NCBI RefSeq assembly: GCF_041355105.1
Contig: NZ_JBFUPK010000001.1
Location: 1-64,000 of the forward strand
From: Terriglobus sp. RCC_193
GTDB lineage: Bacteria; Acidobacteriota; Terriglobia; Terriglobales; Acidobacteriaceae
DNA length: 64,000 nt
Reading direction: 5' to 3'
How positions within the stretch are numbered: the first letter of the stretch is position 1; every line of letters starts with the position of its first letter. The position numbers and the translations under genes are program-made. Below the pieces are notes generated by a model. That model saw only the letters and a program-made list of their open reading frames with translations, ran no database searches and was not told the origin of the DNA. Shown here piece after piece: positions 47,618-56,673 of the stretch.

Positions 47618-47770
47618 CACTCTTCAGCCCCGGTCGTTAGAGCAGATTTCGCTCAGGGGACAAAGAACAAAAGAGTGCGGTGCAACTCCGATTCGGTAAG
47701 TGCAAGTTATCGAATCGGCTCTGGTGATAAGACGCCTTCCATAGCGGAAGGAAGCTGTCTTCGTCCAGAG
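47618..47770 (+). ncRNA. Candidate structured RNA element upstream of ftsL
   Basis: A 153-base segment that pairs with itself almost throughout. Stem 1: CACTCTT (47618-47624)/AAGAGTG (47671-47677), enclosing CCCC/GGGG (47628-47631/47656-47659) and GAGC/GCTC (47640-47643/47651-47654). Stem 2: CCGATTCG (47688-47695)/CGAATCGG (47711-47718). Stem 3: CTCTGG/CCAGAG (47719-47724/47765-47770) enclosing AAGAC/GTCTT and CCTTCC/GGAAGG around ATAGC. It matches no riboswitch that I recognise. It lies in the rsmH-ftsL gap, so it would be a cis-acting intercistronic element. Confidence 0.6.
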
Positions 47771-47838
47771 ATAAGTAAGTGCGAATCAAGCTGGATTTCT
47801 ACCCTGATGTAAGGGATCCAGAGATGGAGAGGGCAGCG

Positions 47839-48354
47839 ATGGAAGCAACGATGACAATACCGGGAATGGTTGCGGGCCGCGCACAGCGCGAACGCGCCGA
47901 GTCGTTTCGAGATCACAATCGCACGGTCTTCGACCAGCAGCGCCGTGCGCGCCGCGGTCCCACGCCTGAAATCTTCTTCACCAAGCATCTGGATAACAGC
48001 CGCATCGTGAAGGCGGATGATCCTGAACGCCGCCGTGAAATGCGTTCTTTCACGGTCGCCATGAGCGTTCTGTTTCTTCTGGTCATGACCTATGTGTGGC
48101 AGCACTTCTCGTCCATTGAAGTGGGTTACAACATCGAAGCGAAGAAGCTGCAGGTGGAAAAGCTTCACGAAGAGAATCGCCAGCTTCATCTGACGGAAGC
48201 GCAACTTTCCGATCCGGATCGCATTGACCGCATCGCGCGTCAACTTGGCCTGGATACACCGCAGCCCGGTCAGGTCGTTCGCCCGGATGGTTCGTTCTCT
48301 AGCTCCGCGCCAGTCCTTGCGGAAGCGCAGGTATCTCCCGCGATTCTCCAGTAA
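47839..48354 (+). CDS. ftsL: Cell division protein FtsL-like
   Basis: A 171-residue bitopic protein: a charged cytoplasmic N-terminus (~75 residues), one membrane helix (FTVAMSVLFLLVMTYVWQHF, ~73-92) and a leucine-zipper-like periplasmic coiled coil (EAKKLQVEKLHEENRQLHLTEAQL, shown in part) followed by DPDRIDRIARQLGL, the FtsL/DivIC ending. It links FtsB/FtsQ with the FtsW-FtsI synthase at the septum. I use ATG 47839, with GAGAGG six bases upstream; ATG 47824 and GTG 47779 are alternatives. Recognition rests on position and layout more than on sequence. Confidence 0.83.
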   Translation: MEATMTIPGMVAGRAQRERAESFRDHNRTVFDQQRRARRGPTPEIFFTKHLDNSRIVKADDPERRREMRSFTVAMSVLFLLVMTYVWQHFSSIEVGYNIEAKKLQVEKLHEENRQLHLTEAQLSDPDRIDRIARQLGLDTPQPGQVVRPDGSFSSSAPVLAEAQVSPAILQ

Positions 48355-48359
48355 GTGAA

Positions 48360-48427
48360 GAAAGCCTCACGTATCCGTGGCTTTCGCTGACATAGTTGAG
48401 GGGAGAAGTTATTGCAACTTACTCCCC
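48360..48427 (+). other. Two hairpins between ftsL and ftsI
   Basis: Hairpin 1: GAAAGCC (48360-48366)/GGCTTTC (48379-48385). Hairpin 2: GGGGAG-AAGTT (48400-48410) pairs with AACTT-a-CTCCCC (48416-48427) around ATTGC, one bulged base. They end about 25 bases before the ftsI start and may cause processing or attenuation. Confidence 0.6.
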
Positions 48428-48452
48428 TGAACCACCAAGGCCGGAAGCAACG

Positions 48453-50774
48453 ATGAATTCCTCCTCACGCCAGCCACTGACCGCTCCCATCCGTCGCATC
48501 CGGTTCGTCTGGATGGCGATTTTTTTCATGGCGTGGACAGGCGTGATCGGGTTGCGTCTGGTGTGGTTGCAGGTCATCCGCCATCACGACTGGACAGAGC
48601 GCGCGGCGAAGCAGCAGCAGCGCACCTTTGAAGTCGCACCGCGCCGTGGCGTTCTTTACGATCGCAACCTCCGCGAACTTGCAGTAACTGTTCTTGCCGA
48701 ATCGGTATACGCAGTTCCGAGTGAATTAGGCGACAACCGCGCCAACGTTGCGGAGCTTGTTTCCGGCATCGTTCACGTGGATCCGACAGATACCTTTACG
48801 TCGCATGGAGCCATCCTTGCGCGCCTCAATGCTTCGCGTAACTTTGCCTGGATCGCACGCAAGCTCACACCGGAACAGGTGCAGCGCATCCGCGAGTTGA
48901 ACCTGAAGGGCGTCTACTTTCAGAAAGAATTCAAACGCTTCTATCCCAACACCGATCTCGCTGCACAAACCCTCGGCTATGTTGGCATCGACGATATCGG
49001 TCTCGGCGGCATGGAACGCGAATTTGAAGATGATCTGCACGGAACACCCGGCCATGTACTGACTGCGGTCGATGCGAAGCGTCATGCATTGACCAGCGAT
49101 GAGCGTGAACCGCTGCCGGGCCAGAACCTTGTTCTCTCCATCGACACCAACATTCAATACATTGCCGAACGCGCTCTGGATGCGCAGATGGAGAAGATGA
49201 AGGCCGCACACGGCACGGTCGTGGTCCAGGACCCGCACACCGGCCACATTCTGGCTCTTGCCATCTCGCCGCGTTACAACCCCAACGACCTGAAGCATCA
49301 GGATCCCGCGATCCTGAAGAACCTCGCCGTCAGCGATGTCTATGAACCGGGTTCTACCTTCAAGCTCGTAACCTATGCTGCCGCGCTGGATGGTGCAGGC
49401 GTACAGCCAACGGACATTGTCGATTGCCAGGGTGGGGCCATGACCATGTTCGGTCGCACACTGCACGACGATAAGTCGGATCACTTCGGCCGTGTCACGG
49501 TCCAGTTTGCTTTGGAGCATTCCAGCGACGTCGGCGCGGCGAAGATGGCATTGAAGCTGGGCAATCAAAAGTTCTACGACTACATTCGCGGTTTCGGTTT
49601 TGGCGATCGTAGTGGCGTAGAGTTGCCCAGCGAAACACGCGGACTGTTGCGCGCGCCGCGCAAATGGGAAGCTACCAGCATCCTCTCCATTGCCATCGGC
49701 CATGAAGTCGCAGTGACACCCATTCAGCTTGTGACGATGGTCTCTTCCATCGCCAATGGTGGAACCTACCTGCCGCCACACATCCTGCTGAATGAAACGG
49801 AACACTCCAAAGGCGATGGCCAGCTTCAACCAGCGGCCTATCATCCTTCCACCCAGGTTCCGGAGAAGCTTCCCGATGGCGCGCACCGTGTCATTACAGA
49901 ACTCACCGCAGCAAAGATGCGGATGATGATGCACGGCACCATCACGGAAGGCACAGGTTCAGAGGCTGCTCTGAACGGGTACAGTGCCGGTGGCAAGACG
50001 GGCACGGCGCAGAAAATTGATCCCGTTACACACACCTATTCGCATTCCAGAACCGTTGCCAGCTTTGCAGGTTTTGCACCGGTGAACAATCCCGCCATCT
50101 CAGTGGCAGTGGTCATTGATGATCCGCAGGTAGGCTCTCGTTACGGTGGCACCACCAGCGCGCCCGTGTTTGCAGAAGTTGCACAGCAGGTGCTGGAATA
50201 TCTCGGTGTTCCGCACGATCAGCCACTAAAACCTGCGAAGAAAGATGCCGCTGTTGCACCGAAAATGGAACTGGCCTCCACAGAAACGCCGAACGAAGAT
50301 CCAGGCGATCTGAATGCGCTGTATGAAGAGTTGAATGCGTTGCCGGCGGATGATCCTCTGAAGCAGAAGAATGATGCAGCAGTTGCGATGGCAACGGCGA
50401 AAGCAGCACCCGTGCAAACTTCCGCGCCGGAGAAGAAGGGCGTCTTCGCTGCACTTCCTGACAAGATCATGAAGGCTTTCCGTGAACATGGCGGCTCTTC
50501 TCTCATGACGGACGAGGCAGAAAGCAAGCCTCTTCCAAAGGCCGCTCCGCAACCGCAAAGTACGACGCGCCGGGATGGAGCCGTTGTTGTAGATGCCAGC
50601 GCAAAGGTTGCGGTCCCCGTGTTGGATGGAGGCCTGCGCTCTGTGATTCAGAAAGCATCTGCAGCAGGTTTGCGGGTGCAGCCCGTGGGCAGTGGGCTCG
50701 CGCGTGAGCAGGTTCCGGCTGCAGGCACCATGGTGCCCATTGGCACAGAAGTTGTGGTGCGGTTCACCCGATGA
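48453..50774 (+). CDS. ftsI: Septal peptidoglycan transpeptidase FtsI (PBP3) with PASTA tail
   Basis: A 773-residue class B penicillin-binding protein. One N-terminal membrane helix (FVWMAIFFMAWTGVIGLRLVW, in part) precedes the pedestal (RRGVLYDRN) and the transpeptidase with Ser301-T-F-K304, a second motif S357-S-D359 (Asp instead of the more common Asn) and K515-T-G-T518. After ~residue 600 comes an Ala/Pro-rich linker and a C-terminal PASTA-like domain (VPVLDGGLRSVIQKASAAGL). It crosslinks septal wall with FtsW. ATG 48453 is chosen over the longer frame from 48396. Confidence 0.95.
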   Translation: MNSSSRQPLTAPIRRIRFVWMAIFFMAWTGVIGLRLVWLQVIRHHDWTERAAKQQQRTFEVAPRRGVLYDRNLRELAVTVLAESVYAVPSELGDNRANVAELVSGIVHVDPTDTFTSHGAILARLNASRNFAWIARKLTPEQVQRIRELNLKGVYFQKEFKRFYPNTDLAAQTLGYVGIDDIGLGGMEREFEDDLHGTPGHVLTAVDAKRHALTSDEREPLPGQNLVLSIDTNIQYIAERALDAQMEKMKAAHGTVVVQDPHTGHILALAISPRYNPNDLKHQDPAILKNLAVSDVYEPGSTFKLVTYAAALDGAGVQPTDIVDCQGGAMTMFGRTLHDDKSDHFGRVTVQFALEHSSDVGAAKMALKLGNQKFYDYIRGFGFGDRSGVELPSETRGLLRAPRKWEATSILSIAIGHEVAVTPIQLVTMVSSIANGGTYLPPHILLNETEHSKGDGQLQPAAYHPSTQVPEKLPDGAHRVITELTAAKMRMMMHGTITEGTGSEAALNGYSAGGKTGTAQKIDPVTHTYSHSRTVASFAGFAPVNNPAISVAVVIDDPQVGSRYGGTTSAPVFAEVAQQVLEYLGVPHDQPLKPAKKDAAVAPKMELASTETPNEDPGDLNALYEELNALPADDPLKQKNDAAVAMATAKAAPVQTSAPEKKGVFAALPDKIMKAFREHGGSSLMTDEAESKPLPKAAPQPQSTTRRDGAVVVDASAKVAVPVLDGGLRSVIQKASAAGLRVQPVGSGLAREQVPAAGTMVPIGTEVVVRFTR

Positions 50775-51136
50775 GTACAGCGCACTGGTCGCTCATCCTT
50801 CTCGGCGGAGCAGGCATGGGTATTCTCGTTGGCATGCTCGGCACCAGTGGAGCCATCACCATTCCGGTGCTCGTTTATCTTTTTGGACTTACCCAGGTGC
50901 GCGCGCAGGGAACGTCACTATTCATTGCAGCGTTGCCCATCTGGATTGCACCGCTGCTGCCCTATGCCCGCGCGGGGAATGTTGATTGGCGCTTCGGGTT
51001 GCTCATCGCTGCTGGCATCGGTATCGGCGGATACTTTGGTGGTCAGATCGCGCAAACCATGCCCACCTTCGCACTGCGCCGTTGCTTTGCGGTTGCACTG
51101 GCCGCGGTCGCCATCCGCATGTTCTTTCAGCGGTAG
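50771..51136 (+). CDS. Half-size TauE/SafE-type membrane protein
   Basis: A 121-residue hydrophobic protein with about four membrane helices and the glycine-rich GAGMGILVGMLGTSGAITIPVLVY opening (in part) of the sulfite exporter TauE/SafE family. Full members have two such halves (~250 residues), so this one would act as a dimer. Its ATG overlaps the ftsI stop by four bases, so translation is coupled, and murE starts 13 bases later. A role in anion export is inferred from family only. Confidence 0.82.
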   Translation: MSTAHWSLILLGGAGMGILVGMLGTSGAITIPVLVYLFGLTQVRAQGTSLFIAALPIWIAPLLPYARAGNVDWRFGLLIAAGIGIGGYFGGQIAQTMPTFALRRCFAVALAAVAIRMFFQR

Positions 51137-51148
51137 AATCGGCCCAGT

Positions 51149-52645
51149 ATGCAATGGTCTGAAGTCATTCACGGACTGCCAACATTGGCGCTGGGCGACA
51201 CGCATCATGTTGAGGTCAGCTGCGTCACGTATGACTCGCGCGAAGTTCGTCCCGGCACTCTCTTTGTGGCCATGCGCGGTGAAACCACAGATGGTAATCG
51301 CTACGTGCGTGCCGCGCTGGATGCAGGTGCATCCGCCATCGTCACAGATTCACGCGAAAGCTTTGCCTTCGCCGACGCACGCCAAGTCCCTGCAGCACTC
51401 ATCGAACATGGTCGCCAGGCACTTGCTATTGTCACCGCCAACTTCTATCAGCACCCAGAACGCGCTTTGAAACTCACCGGTATCACCGGCACCAACGGCA
51501 AGACCACTACGGCATTTCTTGTAGAAGGCCTGCTGCGCAGTGCTGGCAGAAAGTCTGCGTTGATCGGCACGATTGAAACGCACATTGTGGATGAAGTGCG
51601 TCCCAGCCCACACACCACGCCGGAGAGTCGCGATGTCCTCGCCATCTTTGCGGATGCCGTCGCAGCAGGCGCAACAGAAGTGGTCATGGAGATGAGTTCG
51701 CACGCACTCGCGCAGGAACGTGTCTATGCCATCCCGGTCGATGTGGCGATCTTCACAAATCTAACGCAGGACCACCTCGACTTCCACGGCACCATGGACG
51801 CATATGCTCAGGCAAAGGCGCGACTCTTTCAAGGAGTCGGTGCACCGCCACCACGCATCGCAGTGATTAACGCGGACGATCCCCAGGCCGCAATGATGCA
51901 ACAAGCCGCGTCACACTGCGAAACCGTGTGGACGTACGGCATCGACGCCGCTGCGGATTTTCAGGCTGCTGGCGTTGTCCTTCGCGCAGGAGAAACCAGC
52001 TTCGCGTTATCCACGCCCTTCGGCAATGCAGAAGTCGTTTCGCAACTCACCGGCCGCGTCAACGTATATAACCTCCTCGCCGCCATAGCAGCCGCAGTGG
52101 GGCGCGGCATCGCATTAGAAGATGCAATTGCATTCGCTGCCACATTGAAACCTGTTCCAGGCCGCTTCGAAACGGTGGCCAACACGCTCGGTTTTAGTGT
52201 TGTCGTCGATTACGCACACACTGATGATGCATTGCGCAATCTCATCACACTCGCACGTGAACTTGCAGGCAACGCGCGCGTGGTCACGCTCTTCGGTTGC
52301 GGCGGCGATCGCGACAAAACAAAGCGCCCAAAGATGGGCTGCGCTGCAGGCGAGGGAAGTGATATCGTCCTCATCACCAGCGACAATCCGCGCAGCGAAG
52401 ACCCCGCCATCATCGCAGAAGAAGCACTGGTTGGAGTGGAAGCCAGTGGCAATAAGAACGTCCGCATCATGCTTGATCGCGCAGAGGCGATCACACTCGC
52501 AATCAACGAAGCGAAGCCGGGAGACATCGTACTGATCGCAGGCAAAGGCCATGAAAAAACACAGACGGCAAAGGGAGTCTCTCTGCCCTTTGATGATGTT
52601 GCCGTGGCCGCGTCCGCACTGCGCAAAAGGGAAGCACAAGCATGA
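51149..52645 (+). CDS. murE: UDP-MurNAc-L-Ala-D-Glu:meso-diaminopimelate ligase
   Basis: A 498-residue Mur ligase adding the third stem residue. ATP loop GITGTNGKTTTAFLVEGL (~112-129), the carbamylated-lysine region YAQAKARLFQGV, and DNPR at residues 412-415 followed by SEDP, the signature of meso-diaminopimelate specificity, as expected in a Gram-negative. Coupled to murF by an ATGA overlap. Confidence 0.96.
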   Translation: MQWSEVIHGLPTLALGDTHHVEVSCVTYDSREVRPGTLFVAMRGETTDGNRYVRAALDAGASAIVTDSRESFAFADARQVPAALIEHGRQALAIVTANFYQHPERALKLTGITGTNGKTTTAFLVEGLLRSAGRKSALIGTIETHIVDEVRPSPHTTPESRDVLAIFADAVAAGATEVVMEMSSHALAQERVYAIPVDVAIFTNLTQDHLDFHGTMDAYAQAKARLFQGVGAPPPRIAVINADDPQAAMMQQAASHCETVWTYGIDAAADFQAAGVVLRAGETSFALSTPFGNAEVVSQLTGRVNVYNLLAAIAAAVGRGIALEDAIAFAATLKPVPGRFETVANTLGFSVVVDYAHTDDALRNLITLARELAGNARVVTLFGCGGDRDKTKRPKMGCAAGEGSDIVLITSDNPRSEDPAIIAEEALVGVEASGNKNVRIMLDRAEAITLAINEAKPGDIVLIAGKGHEKTQTAKGVSLPFDDVAVAASALRKREAQA

Positions 52646-54030
52646 CACTGACACTGGGCCAGGTGGCTGACTGGATTCACGCCGAAGGCGATTTCGACCT
52701 GCAAACGCAGGTCTACGGATACTCCATCGACTCGCGCACCGTCGGCGCAGGCGAACTCTTCTTCGCCGTGCAGGGCGAACGTTTCGATGGGCATGATTTT
52801 GTCGCCTCCGCATTGAAGAACGGTGCCACGGCTGCTGTAGTCAGCACCCATTGGGTCGTTCCATCCGAAGTCGACAGCACAAAACTGTTGCGTGTCCCCG
52901 AGAGTGAAGACTGCGTTTTGAAAGCGCTGCAGGGACTCGCGCGCGCAGTGCGGCGCCACTGGGGAAAACGTGTCATCGGCATTACCGGATCGGCAGGCAA
53001 GACCACCACAAAGGAATGCGTAGCCGCCGTGCTCTCTGCCAAGTTTCGCGTGCTCAAATCCGCAGGCAATCTGAATAACGGTTTCGGCGTACCTCTGCAA
53101 CTGCTGAAACTTGAGCCGGAACATGAAGTGGCTGTGATTGAAATGGGCATGAACCACGCGGGTGAAATCGCTGCTCTGGCCAGGATCGCAGAACCGGACT
53201 GGGCTGTTGTCAGCAATGTTGCGCCAGTGCATCTGGAACATTTTGCAGACGGCATCAAGGGCATTGCGAATGCAAAGCACGAACTGGTGCAGGCTCTTCC
53301 GGAAAATGGCATAGCGTTTCTAAACGCAGACGATCCATACGTTTCCACCTTCGGTCGCGACCGCGAAGACCACACACGTTACTTCGGATTGCAGGCCGCA
53401 TCCGCAAACATACGTGCCGGCAACGTGCATAGTGAAGGTGCCGACGGCATGAGTTTCACCGTGCAGACAGCCAGGGAATCGCTGCCTGCACACATTGCAT
53501 TGCTTGGCGAACACAACGTCTACAACGCACTCGCAGGCATATCGGTTGGCCTGGAAAGCGGTATGCAGCTCAACGAATGCATCGCCGCTTTGCAGCAACT
53601 GCACCCGGCGGACAAGCGCGGCGAACAGATACTGTTCCGAGGCGCGCGCATCATCAACGACTCTTACAACAGCAATCCACGTGCTCTGAATGCCATGGTC
53701 GATGCGTTGATGGCCGTCGATGCCACGCGCCATATCGTCATCGCCGGAGAAATGCTGGAGCTAGGCCCGGAAGCTGCAACCCTGCACGCCCAATGCGGTG
53801 AATACATGAAGACACGCGGTGTCAATGCGGTCATCGGCGTCCGTGGCCACGCCGCGGAACTTGTTCGTGGTGCAGGCGATACCGCCCTCTTTGTCGACAC
53901 ACCGGAAGAAGCAGGCACATGGATGCTTGAAAATCTTCGCGAAGGCGATGCGGTTTTGCTCAAGGCATCCCGTGGCGTTCAACTCGAACGCGCACTTACG
54001 GCGCTCGGTATCCAGGCCGCCGGACATTAA
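52642..54030 (+). CDS. murF: UDP-MurNAc-tripeptide:D-Ala-D-Ala ligase
   Basis: A 462-residue Mur ligase that adds D-Ala-D-Ala. N-terminal domain with GYSIDSRTVGAGELFFAVQGERFDGHDFV (in part), ATP loop ITGSAGKTTTKE (~115), EMGMNHAGEIAALARIAEP, AGEMLELG and the C-terminal KASRGVQLE. The start overlaps the murE stop by four bases. Confidence 0.96.
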   Translation: MTLTLGQVADWIHAEGDFDLQTQVYGYSIDSRTVGAGELFFAVQGERFDGHDFVASALKNGATAAVVSTHWVVPSEVDSTKLLRVPESEDCVLKALQGLARAVRRHWGKRVIGITGSAGKTTTKECVAAVLSAKFRVLKSAGNLNNGFGVPLQLLKLEPEHEVAVIEMGMNHAGEIAALARIAEPDWAVVSNVAPVHLEHFADGIKGIANAKHELVQALPENGIAFLNADDPYVSTFGRDREDHTRYFGLQAASANIRAGNVHSEGADGMSFTVQTARESLPAHIALLGEHNVYNALAGISVGLESGMQLNECIAALQQLHPADKRGEQILFRGARIINDSYNSNPRALNAMVDALMAVDATRHIVIAGEMLELGPEAATLHAQCGEYMKTRGVNAVIGVRGHAAELVRGAGDTALFVDTPEEAGTWMLENLREGDAVLLKASRGVQLERALTALGIQAAGH

Positions 54031-54124
54031 TTTCGTATCGGCTGCCGAACTCGTCGTGCTTCCGCAGGCCATCCACGCGTAAGCTGAAGGCGTACTTTTC
54101 GCTCACACCCATCGGAGGGGAACG

Positions 54125-55261
54125 TTGCTCTACTGGCTGCTCTATCAGAAGATGTACCCGATTTTCCGGGTCTTTCGCATCTTCCGCTATCTCACCTTCC
54201 GCTGTGTCTTTGCCAGCCTCACGGCGCTTGCCATCGGCATGCTCATCGGCCCATTTGTCATCCGGCGTCTGCGCGAATTTCAGATCGGCCAGTACATCCG
54301 CGACGAAGGCCCGGAGAGTCATAAGAAAAAGACCGGCACACCCACCATGGGCGGCGTGCTCATCTGCATCTCCATCCTTGTGCCAACGCTTCTCTGGAGC
54401 GACCTCTCCAACCCGTTAGTGTGGATAACGATTCTTTCCACCACAGCCTTCGGCGCCATTGGCTTTGCCGACGATTACATTAAGGTCGTTCACAAGCGGA
54501 ACCTCGGACTCACCAGCCTCCAGAAGTTGTTGCTGCAATTCATCGCCAGCTTCGGCGTTGCGGCATCGCTTGTCTTCCTGGAATCGCGCGGCATGTATTC
54601 CACGCGGCTTGTCGTGCCGTTCATCAAACAGTTTCGGCCTGACCTGATCATCGGCACCTTCCAGCACATTCACGGCCTCTACTGGCTCAGCTTTCTGCCG
54701 TTCGTTGTGTTTGTGATGTTGGTCATCAGCTTCAGTTCCAACGCGGTAAATCTCACCGACGGTCTGGATGGACTCGCCATCGGCTGCACCATCATCGCCG
54801 CCGCTGCGCTCACCGTATTGACTTACGTCAGCGGCCACATGGTCTTCAGCGACTACCTCGAACTCCAGCGTATGCCGCTCGCAGGTGAACTCACAATCTT
54901 CTGCGGCGCCATGGTCGGCGCTTCCATCGGCTTCCTCTGGTACAACGCGCATCCGGCGGAAGTCTTCATGGGCGACGTCGGTTCGCTCGCACTCGGCGGC
55001 GCCATCTCTACCGTTGCCGTACTCATCAAGCAGGAACTGCTCCTGCCCTTCATCGGCGGCGTCTTCATTCTGGAAGCGGTCAGCGTCATGCTGCAGGTGG
55101 GCAGTTACAAACTGCGCGGCGGCAAACGCATCTTCAAAATGGCACCTCTCCACCATCACTTCGAGTTAAGCGGATGGAGCGAAAGCAAAGTCATCACCCG
55201 CTTTTGGATCATGGCGCTCGTCTTCGCCCTCTTCGCACTTACAACACTGAAGCTGCGGTAA
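54125..55261 (+). CDS. mraY: Phospho-MurNAc-pentapeptide transferase (lipid I synthesis)
   Basis: A 378-residue membrane enzyme with about ten helices that moves phospho-MurNAc-pentapeptide to undecaprenyl phosphate. Marks: KKTGTPTMGGVLI, FADDYIKV (catalytic aspartates), NLTDGLDGLAIG and FMGDVGSLALGG, plus the PLHHHFEL end loop. TTG 54125 is the start, with GGAGGGG directly upstream; the first residues MLYWLLYQ match homologues. Confidence 0.96.
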   Translation: MLYWLLYQKMYPIFRVFRIFRYLTFRCVFASLTALAIGMLIGPFVIRRLREFQIGQYIRDEGPESHKKKTGTPTMGGVLICISILVPTLLWSDLSNPLVWITILSTTAFGAIGFADDYIKVVHKRNLGLTSLQKLLLQFIASFGVAASLVFLESRGMYSTRLVVPFIKQFRPDLIIGTFQHIHGLYWLSFLPFVVFVMLVISFSSNAVNLTDGLDGLAIGCTIIAAAALTVLTYVSGHMVFSDYLELQRMPLAGELTIFCGAMVGASIGFLWYNAHPAEVFMGDVGSLALGGAISTVAVLIKQELLLPFIGGVFILEAVSVMLQVGSYKLRGGKRIFKMAPLHHHFELSGWSESKVITRFWIMALVFALFALTTLKLR

Positions 55262-55272
55262 GCTAACAATCC

Positions 55273-56631
55273 ATGGAGTTCAAAGGCAAACGCGTCCTCG
55301 TCGTCGGTCTCGGCAAAAGCGGAGTCTCCGCCGCGCTGTATCTGCGTAAACTTGGCGCACGCGTTACGGTCAGCGACAGCCGACCCAGCGAAGCACTCGC
55401 CAAGGAAATCCCTGCTCTTCTGGATGCCGGCGTAATGGTGGAGAGCGGTGGGCACGGCGTGCTCACTTTTCGCCGTCAGGACCTCATCGTCCTCTCGCCT
55501 GGCGTGCCTCTTTCTACTCCGGAAGTGCAGCAGTCCCAGCGCTTCGGCGTGCCCATCATCGGCGAAGTCGAACTCGCATCCCTCGCCCTTCAAGGCAGGA
55601 TCATCGCCATCACCGGCTCCAACGGCAAGACCACCACGACCTCGCTCGTTGGCCACATTCTGCTGCATGCCGATTACGAAACCAGGATCGGTGGCAACAT
55701 CGGCTTGCCTGTCGTGGAGATGGTCGAAGGCTCTACCGAAAAGACATGGAGCGTTCTCGAAGTCTCCAGCTTCCAGCTTGAAACCATTGAGACTTTCCGC
55801 CCGCACATTGCTGCCGTGTTGAACATCACACCGGACCATCTCGATCGTCATGGATCGTTTGAGAATTACGCAGCAGCCAAGGCGCGCATTACAGAAAATC
55901 AAACGCCGGATGACTTCCTCGTTCTCAACGCGGAAGACAAACCCACGCAGATGGTGGCCGCAAAAACAAAGGCGCAGATTTTCTGGTTCAGCGGCGTTCG
56001 CCGAGTAAAACAGGGCGCATTCGCACACAACGACGGCATCTATTTCATCGCGAAAGAGGGCGGCACACCTGAGCCCATCATGCCGCTTGCTGAGATTCCA
56101 TTGCGTGGCGCGCACAACGTGGAGAATGTTCTCGCCGCCATCGTCATGGCCAAACTCGCAGGCATCTCCACCGACGAAATTCGCGAAGCCGTCGCGTCTT
56201 TCACCGCCGTCGACCATCGCCTGCAATTCGTCGCAAAGAAGCGCGGCGTGGAGTATTACAACGACTCGAAGGCCACCAACGTTGACGCCACCATCAAGGC
56301 GCTTGAGTCGTTCCCCTCCGGCATCCGCCTCATCCTCGGCGGCAAAGACAAGGCATCCGATTACACGCAACTGCTCCCGCTACTAAAGGAGCGCACCGTC
56401 GCCGTGTACACCATCGGCGCGGCAGCAGACATCATCGCAAAACAGATTGGCGATCAGGTAAAGCTCACACCCGCAGGCACCCTGGCAGAGGCCGTCCGCC
56501 TTGCGTCAGAATCCGCTCAACCGGGAGAAACCGTACTCCTCGCTCCGGCGTGTGCCAGCTTCGACCAGTTCACCAGTTATGAACACCGCGGCCGTGTCTT
56601 TGTCGAGTTAGTCAAAACCCTGCCGGAGTAA
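55273..56631 (+). CDS. murD: UDP-MurNAc-L-Ala:D-Glu ligase
   Basis: A 452-residue Mur ligase adding D-glutamate. It begins KRVLVVGLGKSGVSAALYL, with ATP loop ITGSNGKTTTTSLVGH (~113-128), GGNIGLPVVEMV, NITPDHLDRHGSFENYAAAKARI (in part) and DSKATNVDAT. ATG 55273 lies 11 bases after mraY. The next gene, ftsW, follows only after a 221-bp gap that contains a dispersed repeat. Confidence 0.96.
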   Translation: MEFKGKRVLVVGLGKSGVSAALYLRKLGARVTVSDSRPSEALAKEIPALLDAGVMVESGGHGVLTFRRQDLIVLSPGVPLSTPEVQQSQRFGVPIIGEVELASLALQGRIIAITGSNGKTTTTSLVGHILLHADYETRIGGNIGLPVVEMVEGSTEKTWSVLEVSSFQLETIETFRPHIAAVLNITPDHLDRHGSFENYAAAKARITENQTPDDFLVLNAEDKPTQMVAAKTKAQIFWFSGVRRVKQGAFAHNDGIYFIAKEGGTPEPIMPLAEIPLRGAHNVENVLAAIVMAKLAGISTDEIREAVASFTAVDHRLQFVAKKRGVEYYNDSKATNVDATIKALESFPSGIRLILGGKDKASDYTQLLPLLKERTVAVYTIGAAADIIAKQIGDQVKLTPAGTLAEAVRLASESAQPGETVLLAPACASFDQFTSYEHRGRVFVELVKTLPE

Positions 56632-56646
56632 ACCCTCTGTAGGTCC

Positions 56647-56673
56647 GTCATTCTGAGCGAAGCGAAGAATCCC
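56647..56673 (+). repeat. Dispersed repeat inside the dcw cluster
   Basis: Begins GTCATTCTGAGCG and ends GAATCCC, 15 bases after the murD stop. Identical to the 44163 copy over 27 bases. Confidence 0.88.

Noticed and set aside
49521-49529. FtsI second motif reads Ser-Ser-Asp instead of Ser-x-Asn
   Set aside because: Ser-x-Asp occurs in functional class B penicillin-binding proteins such as the PBP2 type, and the other motifs are intact, so it is not evidence of inactivity.
48726-49934. A 402-codon minus-strand frame opposite ftsI
   Set aside because: Shadow of the FtsI transpeptidase domain.
55156-56370. A 404-codon minus-strand frame opposite murD
   Set aside because: Shadow of murD, whose motifs are complete on the plus strand.
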